A stretch of 11,545 nucleotides of DNA from the NCBI GenBank assembly GCA_017615955.1, contig JAFZZD010000074.1:1-11545 (forward strand). The letters are read 5' to 3'. Position numbers and translations under genes: made by a program. The stretch is from Victivallales bacterium (GTDB lineage Bacteria; Verrucomicrobiota; Lentisphaeria; Oligosphaerales; Oligosphaeraceae). Shown here one piece after another: positions 1 through 5,577 of this stretch. Each line of letters opens with the position of its first letter. Position 1 is the first letter of the stretch. The notes beneath the pieces are model-generated. The model did not search any database and had not been told where the DNA came from. It saw only the letters and a program-made list of their open reading frames with translations.

Positions 1-1373
1 ACAACCGGATTGTTTAGATATGCCAGAATATATTCTATGCTCTCCTTGCATCCATTTTTAGGTATTAAGCCTGTCACATCTTGTAATGGATAATAACCCT
101 TGGGGGCATAACAAAACCTAAAATACTTTTTTGTGGAGATGCGCTCTTTGCAAGGCACAAAGATCTTTGGGCATTCCCTGCAAAACAATCTCTGGTTCCG
201 TGGAAAAACAAATTCCCAATATGGAATTTCTCTGCTATAGTCATATCGTTCCATTAGTTCCTTACGGAAAACCTGAAAATACTTGTAAATACCAGGATAC
301 TTGTAAAGCAAAGTTGTTTCAGATATTCCTGGTGGAATAAAAAGATATTTCGAAGATGTATCAAAATAAAACTGCGATAAATCCTTTGCTTTCAGAACTT
401 TTATTAGAAAGGCTTTTTCCTCTTCAGAGAAAACCGAAGCATCCTCTACCCTGAATGCCTTGTCCAAACCAGAAACCATTCCGTTTCCAATATCGCAAAT
501 ATCACCTATGCGCAAAACCTTTTTTCCAAATAAATCATAATTGATTGTACAATTCTTCTCCAAATTAAATAGTTTTTCCTGAATCATTTGAGGCGCCAAA
601 AGCCAGCGCTGTTCTCCTTTGAACTGTGGAATTGATATTTCTTGAAAACATCTTCTTGAATGCAATTCATCAAATGATGGAGCACTGCGTTTTTGATATT
701 TGAAAAATGATATTTTATGAGGCTTATCATTCGCCGATGTTTTTACATAGTGGAAAATGATAATTGATGAGGTCACGCCTTCAAACAAAGAAGCTTCCTT
801 GAAATGATAAATCTCCTTAAAATAGCCGTGCCTGCACATATATTCCCTAAGACTAGAGGAATGAGTAGTATTCAGCCAGTACTCACTGCAAATAAAAATC
901 AATTCCCCATTCTCAGAAAGATGTTCTATGCTTTTTAATATGAAGATGAAAAGGTAATCGCAAAGACTGTTGAAATATTGATTCCATAATTTATTACCCT
1001 TGAGTTCCTGCTTCAATTCATCTTCAAGATTCTTCCAACGAATATATGGAGGATTTCCTATTATCACGTCATAACTTTCCTCCAATGGAACAGAAATAAA
1101 ACTTCTGTGTTCAACATTCGAATACTCGTTGGACAATGCGGCATCTATCTCATATCCCTTGACATCCAGAAAACCATTTTCATCAAGAACATCAAGAAAT
1201 ACCCCCTTGCCGCATGCTGGTTCCAATACTCTTGCGGATTTAGGTGCATCTATCAATGATACCATGAACTGGGCAATATCCTTTCTTGTAAAGTACTGAC
1301 CATATTTATTTTTGTCCTTTGACATATCTTTTTCACCACTCGTAATTACAAGGCGTAATAACTTCTCTATCAC
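1..1373 (-). CDS. N6-adenine DNA methyltransferase, M.TaqI/Eco57I type (3' end outside window)
   Basis: The reading frame is open from 1373 down to position 1 with no stop, so about 457 codons are present and the C-terminus is missing. The family transfers a methyl group from SAM to adenine in a restriction-modification or other defence setting. Visible from the GTG start: motif X-like KYGQYFT (residues 23-29), SAM motif I VLEPACGKG (49-57), GYEID (73-77) as the motif II acidic site, and catalytic NPPY (107-110). A target-recognition part follows, with GNGMVSGLDKAF (296-307) and EIPYWEFVFPRNQ, which resembles TaqI_C/Eco57I specificity domains. The start is uncertain. GTG at 1373 gives VIEKLLRLVITSG before the next methionine, which reads like real protein, but its GGAGG lies only one base upstream. 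ATG at 1325 is the alternative. The gene is AT-rich compared with everything to its right and divergent from the catabolic operon, suggesting an acquired defence module. Whether it is a lone methylase or a fused type IIG enzyme cannot be told from this part. Confidence 0.9.
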   Translation of the reverse strand, partial: MIEKLLRLVITSGEKDMSKDKNKYGQYFTRKDIAQFMVSLIDAPKSARVLEPACGKGVFLDVLDENGFLDVKGYEIDAALSNEYSNVEHRSFISVPLEESYDVIIGNPPYIRWKNLEDELKQELKGNKLWNQYFNSLCDYLFIFILKSIEHLSENGELIFICSEYWLNTTHSSSLREYMCRHGYFKEIYHFKEASLFEGVTSSIIIFHYVKTSANDKPHKISFFKYQKRSAPSFDELHSRRCFQEISIPQFKGEQRWLLAPQMIQEKLFNLEKNCTINYDLFGKKVLRIGDICDIGNGMVSGLDKAFRVEDASVFSEEEKAFLIKVLKAKDLSQFYFDTSSKYLFIPPGISETTLLYKYPGIYKYFQVFRKELMERYDYSREIPYWEFVFPRNQRLFCRECPKIFVPCKERISTKKYFRFCYAPKGYYPLQDVTGLIPKNGCKESIEYILAYLNNPV

Positions 1374-1444
1374 CCCTCCATAAATGCAGGGATTAATGCT
1401 GAATTGAAATATATCTTGTTTTTACTGATTACAAACTCTCCTTG

Positions 1445-1455
1445 TCACACTGTGA
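1445..1455. promoter_or_regulatory. Palindrome TCACA-C-TGTGA, possible operator
   Basis: Perfect 5-base inverted arms flank a single C. The half-sites resemble those of CRP but in the opposite order and spacing, so it is not a CRP site. Its position between divergent genes, upstream of a carbohydrate operon, makes a repressor or activator site possible. Short palindromes also arise by chance. Confidence 0.25.
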
Positions 1456-1481
1456 TTATTTTTTGCTATCTTGTAAACAAA

Positions 1482-1492
1482 ATGCCAGGCAT
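1482..1492. promoter_or_regulatory. Palindrome ATGCC-A-GGCAT, possible operator
   Basis: Perfect 5-base arms around a central A lie directly after the near-palindrome TTGTAAACAA (1471-1480). The pair sits 69-90 bases upstream of the first catabolic gene, where a regulator of that operon would bind. No regulator gene is in the window to match it to. Confidence 0.3.
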
Positions 1493-1560
1493 TAAATTTC
1501 GGCAAAAGTTCTTATGACCTTTCAAGGTTCTCTGCCGCTTTTAGTTACAAGGAGAATAAA

Positions 1561-2649
1561 ATGACACAATTCGGTTTCAATGTAATGGATTTCGGCGCAA
1601 AAGGCGATGGCGTGGCAGATGACACAGCTGCAATACAGAAGGCCATAGACACCTGCGCCGCCCGTGGCGGTGGAAGAATCCTCTTTCCATACACGCCAAA
1701 TGGCTACAGAATCGCCTCACCAGCCATTGAAACATACAATGGACGTGCTCTCCGTTCACAGTTGGTAATCCCACCTGGCTCCCATAACATCTTCCTGGAA
1801 GGCGAGATGCCATGCCGCTTCCTAAACAGTTATATGGTAAGACCCAAGGACTGCTCCGCAATATTCAAGCCCACCACATTCGGCACCTTGCGACACGACA
1901 ACACAATGCTCTTCTCCGACTGGCAGGCACCAGAGATTCACGATCCTACTGAGCGCCCCTACTCAATACTTGCGGCTCCAGAAGGCGATTCCTGCAAGGG
2001 GCACTTCAGCGTTGCTCATTTCTCCATTGCCAATTTGGAATTCCGTGTCCATCTTGACCATGAGAAAATGTATCCAACGCAAAGTGCGGTGAATCTGCAA
2101 AATGTCTCACGCGCACATGTGGCAGATTCACAGTTCTGCCTGGACGACCAGGTGGGCGACACCATACTCGGCAAGGAACTACAGCCCAATCCATGCCATA
2201 CCGTCGGCCTTATGATGTCAGGTGATCAGAATGACAACAACACTCTCCGCAACGTGGCGGTCCAGGGCTTCCGTTATGGTTTTGTGCTTAGCGAGCACGT
2301 TGTCGCCGACTATCTCTACATCCACAACTGTGAAGAGGGGCTTACCTTCCATGATTCATCTCACCTGTCCATTATCAACCATATCGTGGCGCAACACAAC
2401 AAACGCATAGTCACAAGCACCACCACGGAGCTGTTCGGGCATGCGAAAGGCCCCTGCAATGTGGAGATCGGCAGCATCAACTTTGAATCTGGAACAGGCT
2501 ACTCCCCCAAGGTGGATGCACTGGAATACGGCGTATACGACCCTGAAAACCGCCTTGTTGGCTATGTAAAATGGTTCCAGCCATGGGGCGCACAGAAGTT
2601 CCCCATCTGTGGCGCAGCCAAATTCCACATCACGCATTTTGGAGACTGA
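1561..2649 (+). CDS. Pectate-lyase-fold (right-handed beta-helix) protein, probable carbohydrate-active enzyme
   Basis: This 362-aa protein opens with FNVMDFGAKGDGVADDTAAIQKAID (split here: FNVMDFGAKGDG at residues 6-17, VADDTAAIQKAID at 18-30), then CAARGGGRILFP. That is the signature of the Pectate_lyase_3 N-terminal domain found in GH28-like polygalacturonases, phage tailspikes and other beta-helix enzymes. The rest has the irregular Asn/Asp/His-rich pattern of beta-helix coils (for example NLQNVSRAHVADSQFCLDDQ). The canonical GH28 catalytic set is not obvious, so the reaction (hydrolase, lyase or epimerase) is unknown. There is no signal peptide, so it is predicted to be cytoplasmic. The start is supported by AAGGAG six bases upstream of the ATG. 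It is the first gene of a four-gene operon, with a 33-base gap to the GH16 gene. It probably acts on oligosaccharides taken up by the cell. Confidence 0.8.
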   Translation: MTQFGFNVMDFGAKGDGVADDTAAIQKAIDTCAARGGGRILFPYTPNGYRIASPAIETYNGRALRSQLVIPPGSHNIFLEGEMPCRFLNSYMVRPKDCSAIFKPTTFGTLRHDNTMLFSDWQAPEIHDPTERPYSILAAPEGDSCKGHFSVAHFSIANLEFRVHLDHEKMYPTQSAVNLQNVSRAHVADSQFCLDDQVGDTILGKELQPNPCHTVGLMMSGDQNDNNTLRNVAVQGFRYGFVLSEHVVADYLYIHNCEEGLTFHDSSHLSIINHIVAQHNKRIVTSTTTELFGHAKGPCNVEIGSINFESGTGYSPKVDALEYGVYDPENRLVGYVKWFQPWGAQKFPICGAAKFHITHFGD

Positions 2650-2682
2650 CAAGGCAAAAGCGATAAAAAAGGAAATCAAAAA

Positions 2683-3510
2683 ATGAACACATTTCAAGTG
2701 GAAGGACATGAGCCAAGCCTACTGCCTGACGGCAAATGGAAATTAGCATGGAATGATGAATTCGACGGCACGGAACTGGACCGCAGCAAGTGGGACTACC
2801 GTCTCTCGATGATGGGCAAACGCCATCCCGCATGGACCGACAAGGGTGTGCACCTTGACGGCGAAAGCAACGCCGTTTTCTCTATTCTTGAGGAAGACGG
2901 GCGCCCCGTCAGCTCCCAGTTGCAGACAGGGTACAACTTCATGGACGAGCCAATTGTCGCCACGAAATTCGGGCAGGACGCGCTGCAATGGAACATAGGC
3001 AAACTCAAGGAGAATCTTTACACCCATACCTTCGGCTACTATGAATGCCGCTGCAAATTCCAGCAGTATCCAGAGGCCTGGTGGAGTGCGTTCTGGATGC
3101 AGTCCCCAATTATCGGGGCATCGCTGAATCCAGAGGAAACTGGTGCTGAACTGGATATAATGGAATATTTCCGTCCAGGAAAAGTTTCCAAGCACTGTAT
3201 CTGGACTGGCGGTTATGGGCTTGACTGCAAAGGCGCCTCCGCAGGCGGCATGGAAAACCTTGACACCAAGGTATTTCACCGTTTCGGCCTGCTTTGGGAT
3301 GAAAACGGATACACATTCTTCATTGACGGAAAGGAAGATGGCCATGTTGACAAATACGTTTCAAAACGACCAGAATTCATCCTCATCAGCACTGAGGTCC
3401 AAGGCTATCGGCACGAAGACCATCTGCCTGTGAAGGAAGCCTTCAACATAATTGGAAAGGATGTGTTCATGGTGGACTATGTCCGCGTATTCGATGCGGT
3501 AAAGGAGTGA
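2683..3510 (+). CDS. Glycoside hydrolase family 16 protein
   Basis: This 275-aa protein has the single-domain length of GH16 enzymes, which cut beta-1,3/1,4-glucans or galactans (laminarin, lichenan, agar, porphyran, carrageenan) with retention. Residues 19-39 hold WKLAWNDEFDG followed by LDRSKWDY, the usual GH16 opening. FGYYECRCKF (117-126) and WWSAFWMQSP (133-142) are the conserved core. AELDIMEYF (155-163) is the catalytic E-x-D-x-x-E motif, giving E156 as nucleophile, D158 as helper and E161 as acid/base. The spacing is that of the beta-bulge (laminarinase/agarase-like) group. There is no signal peptide, which is unusual for GH16 and implies cytoplasmic action. The ATG follows AAGGAAA by about seven bases. 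Substrate cannot be assigned by eye. Confidence 0.92.
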   Translation: MNTFQVEGHEPSLLPDGKWKLAWNDEFDGTELDRSKWDYRLSMMGKRHPAWTDKGVHLDGESNAVFSILEEDGRPVSSQLQTGYNFMDEPIVATKFGQDALQWNIGKLKENLYTHTFGYYECRCKFQQYPEAWWSAFWMQSPIIGASLNPEETGAELDIMEYFRPGKVSKHCIWTGGYGLDCKGASAGGMENLDTKVFHRFGLLWDENGYTFFIDGKEDGHVDKYVSKRPEFILISTEVQGYRHEDHLPVKEAFNIIGKDVFMVDYVRVFDAVKE

Positions 3511-3512
3511 AT

Positions 3513-4688
3513 ATGAAGATTACTGCGCTAAAGACTTTCATCTGCAATGCGTTCCGCACCAACTTCGTCTTCGTGAAAGTGGAGACGGACAATGGCCTCC
3601 ACGGATGGGGCGAGGCCACGCTGGAATACAAGGAACTGACCATCCAGGCCGCCATACATGACTTGGAATCATACCTCATCGGCAAAGATCCCCACAACAT
3701 TGAGGCATTCAGGCATGACTGCTACCGTGACGCCTACTGGCGTGGCGGTCCTGTGCTCATGAGCGCATTGGCTGGCGTGGAAATGGCATTGTGGGACATC
3801 AAAGGGAAGGATCTTAACGTCCCCGTATATCAGCTACTGGGCGGCAAAGTGCGGGACGCAGTGCCCGTCTATGTGAACGGTTGGTTCGCACCTGCCAAGA
3901 CGCCTGACGAATTCGCGGCTAAGGCAGTGGAGGTCAGGAAGAACCGCTATCCAGGCTGCAAGTGGGACCCATTCGGCAAGGCATGGCAGCAGATAGGCAA
4001 GAACGAACTCAACCAGGCAATGGAATGTGTGGAGAAAGTCGCTGCAGCAGTGGGTGACGATGTGCACCTGCTGATCGAGGGACATGGCCGATTTGACATT
4101 CCCACCGCCGTCAAAATCGGGAAAAGGCTGGAGGACTACGACATTTTCTGGTTCGAAGAACCCATACCGCCAGATGACAAGGAGGGCATGCGGGAGGTCA
4201 AGGAGCGTGTCCGTGTTTCAATAGCCGCAGGTGAGCGCCTGTACAACCGCTACGAATACAGGCAGTTCTTCGACCTCAATTGCGCGGACTACATTCAGCC
4301 TGACATATCACACGCGGGCGGCATCATGGAAATGCGAATGCTGGGCGCAGAGGCGGAGGCGCGGCATATCGGTTTCTGCCCCCACAATCCCTCTGGCCCC
4401 GTGGCAAATGCCGCCACGCTCCAGATCGCGGCATGCGTGCCAAACTTCGTAATGCTGGAAATGATGATGACGGACGTGCCATGGCGGGCAGATATCTGCG
4501 ACGAGCAACTGGTGATGCGCAATGGTCGCATGGTGATCCCTGAACGCCCAGGCCTGGGCATAGAACTCAACGAGGCGGAATTGCTGAAGCATCCCTACAT
4601 ACGCACGGAACTGCGTCACTACAAGGGGACATTGACCGACATACGCCCACCAGACGCAATCAAGTACTATAAAATGGAGAATGAATAA
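3513..4688 (+). CDS. Enolase-superfamily sugar-acid dehydratase, galactonate-dehydratase-like (MR/MLE family)
   Basis: This 391-aa enzyme probably abstracts a proton alpha to a carboxylate and removes water from an aldonic acid to give a 2-keto-3-deoxy acid. The N-terminal capping domain (1-120) begins MKITALKTF. The barrel holds KWDPFG (150-155), the metal-ligand series E189 (IEGHG), E215 (WFEEP) and E241 (AAGERL), H191, D264, H291 (CPHNPSGP) and E316 (MLEMM). H191 and H291 match catalytic histidines of D-galactonate dehydratase. The first ligand is Glu where E. coli DgoD has Asp. I chose ATG 3513 because AAAGGAG (3501-3507) lies five bases upstream; an upstream GTG at 3507 overlaps that site. 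The gene starts two bases after the GH16 stop. Alternatives are another aldonate dehydratase or, given the GH16 partner, a 3,6-anhydro-galactonate cycloisomerase of the same superfamily. Family is secure; substrate is not. Confidence 0.88.
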   Translation: MKITALKTFICNAFRTNFVFVKVETDNGLHGWGEATLEYKELTIQAAIHDLESYLIGKDPHNIEAFRHDCYRDAYWRGGPVLMSALAGVEMALWDIKGKDLNVPVYQLLGGKVRDAVPVYVNGWFAPAKTPDEFAAKAVEVRKNRYPGCKWDPFGKAWQQIGKNELNQAMECVEKVAAAVGDDVHLLIEGHGRFDIPTAVKIGKRLEDYDIFWFEEPIPPDDKEGMREVKERVRVSIAAGERLYNRYEYRQFFDLNCADYIQPDISHAGGIMEMRMLGAEAEARHIGFCPHNPSGPVANAATLQIAACVPNFVMLEMMMTDVPWRADICDEQLVMRNGRMVIPERPGLGIELNEAELLKHPYIRTELRHYKGTLTDIRPPDAIKYYKMENE

Positions 4689-4689
4689 C

Positions 4690-5472
4690 ATGAATCGCTT
4701 TCAAGGAAAAATCGTGCTGGTTACAGGCGGCAACCGCAACACTGGCCTTAGCATAGTCAAAAAATTCTGCGACGAGGGAGCCAAAGTATATATGTGCGGC
4801 TCCTCCACCGCCTCCACCCAAAAAGGAGCGGATATTCTCGCTTCATGGGGGTGCAAAAATATCACTTCCATTCCATGTGATGTATCGGACATAGAGCAGG
4901 TGAAGAATATGTTCAACATCATTGAAAAGGAAGCAGGGCGCCTGGACATACTGGTAAACAACGCGGCGCATCAAGGCATAGGGAAGCCATTCACGGAGAT
5001 GGACCCATCCTACCTAATGGAGGTGCTGGGCGTAAATGTCCGTGGTGGCTTCCAGGTCACCCAGCAGGCGGTGAACCGCTTCTTCCTGAAGCAGAAGGAG
5101 CGTGGCGTGGTGGTGTTCCTCTCATCAAACACGGCAATGCGCGCCATACGCAACCGTACCGCCTACTGCGCCAGCAAGGGCGCCATCAATTCCATGGTCA
5201 AGGCACTGGCACTTGATTTGGGCCCGCTGGGCATACGTGTGAACGCCTGTGCACCAGGCTACATCTACACTGAACGCTGGGACGTGCTGCCAGAGGAGAC
5301 GAAGCAACGCCGCCGCCTCAACTGCCCACTGCGACATGAAGCAACTGGAATGGACATCGCCAACGTGGTCGCTTTCCTCGCCAGCGAGGACAGCGCCAAC
5401 ATGACTGGTGAAATCATCACCTGTGATGCAGGATGCTCCTGCCAGCACATGCCAGAGGACACGGATTTCTAA
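4690..5472 (+). CDS. Short-chain dehydrogenase/reductase (SDR), probable sugar or sugar-acid dehydrogenase
   Basis: This 260-aa classical SDR has the Rossmann opening GKIVLVTGGNRNTG (6-19), CDVSD (63-67), NNAA (90-93), the catalytic set N116, S146, Y159 and K163 (YCASK), PG (189-190) and ENIITCDAG-like ending (EIITCDAG, 241-248). It uses NAD(P)H to oxidise an alcohol. The nucleotide-binding loop reads T-G-G-N-R-N-T-G, with Asn17 where TGxxxGxG has its middle glycine. I chose ATG 4690 because GGAGA (4676-4680) is nine bases away; ATG 4681 is only one base from it and overlaps the previous gene by eight bases. It follows the dehydratase by one base, so the two are probably translated together. 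It could oxidise the free sugar before dehydration, or the 2-keto-3-deoxy acid after it, as in non-phosphorylative L-rhamnose/L-fucose routes. It ends in an unusual Cys/His-rich tail (CSCQHMPEDTDF). Confidence 0.9.
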   Translation: MNRFQGKIVLVTGGNRNTGLSIVKKFCDEGAKVYMCGSSTASTQKGADILASWGCKNITSIPCDVSDIEQVKNMFNIIEKEAGRLDILVNNAAHQGIGKPFTEMDPSYLMEVLGVNVRGGFQVTQQAVNRFFLKQKERGVVVFLSSNTAMRAIRNRTAYCASKGAINSMVKALALDLGPLGIRVNACAPGYIYTERWDVLPEETKQRRRLNCPLRHEATGMDIANVVAFLASEDSANMTGEIITCDAGCSCQHMPEDTDF

Positions 5473-5494
5473 CTTTAACGAAATTGCGCTAGCC

Positions 5495-5524
5495 TTATTT
5501 GACTTTGCCACAAAGGAGTATAAT
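5495..5524 (+). promoter_or_regulatory. Candidate promoter for the secreted-protein operon
   Basis: A consensus -10 box TATAAT lies at 5519-5524, about 54 bases before the start codon of the 906-aa gene. The best upstream hexamer by sequence, TTGACT (5499-5504), leaves only 14 bases of spacer. TTATTT (5495-5500) gives 18 bases but is a weak match. A small inverted repeat CTTTG-CCA-CAAAG (5503-5515) lies inside the spacer and could be an operator. The 105-base gap is AT-rich, and I see no terminator for the preceding operon in it, so read-through is also possible. Confidence 0.45.
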
Positions 5525-5577
5525 TTTCACCTGATGTTTTTTCTTAGATTCAAAAATACAACAAGAACGAGGTTCCA

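Larger units (their letters stand above)
1374..1560. promoter_or_regulatory. Divergent intergenic region between methyltransferase and catabolic operon
   Basis: This AT-rich 187-base gap separates two divergently transcribed units and must hold promoters in both directions. For the minus strand, a candidate pair is TTGTAA (1434-1429) and TATATT (1413-1408) with a 15-base spacer, shorter than ideal. It would start transcripts near 1400, consistent with the GTG start at 1373. For the plus strand I see no clean pair; TTGTCA (1442-1447) followed by TATCTT (1467-1472), preceded by TG, is a weak option. Two short perfect palindromes lie here and are listed separately. The Shine-Dalgarno AAGGAG (1549-1554) of the first catabolic gene sits at the right edge. 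No small gene is convincing. Confidence 0.5.

Noticed and set aside
131..340. 69-aa plus-strand frame inside the methyltransferase
   Set aside because: The opposite strand carries a continuous, motif-bearing methyltransferase frame; this one has no recognisable features.
1445..1455. CRP binding site
   Set aside because: CRP needs TGTGA-N6-TCACA; here the half-sites are reversed and one base apart.
2743..3345. 200-aa minus-strand frame opposite the GH16 gene
   Set aside because: Shadow of the GH16 coding frame, which carries the catalytic motif; no family features and no ribosome site.
3507..3512. GTG start for the dehydratase with a GTGA overlap
   Set aside because: The AAAGGAG ribosome site overlaps this codon; ATG 3513 has correct spacing and a normal family N-terminus.
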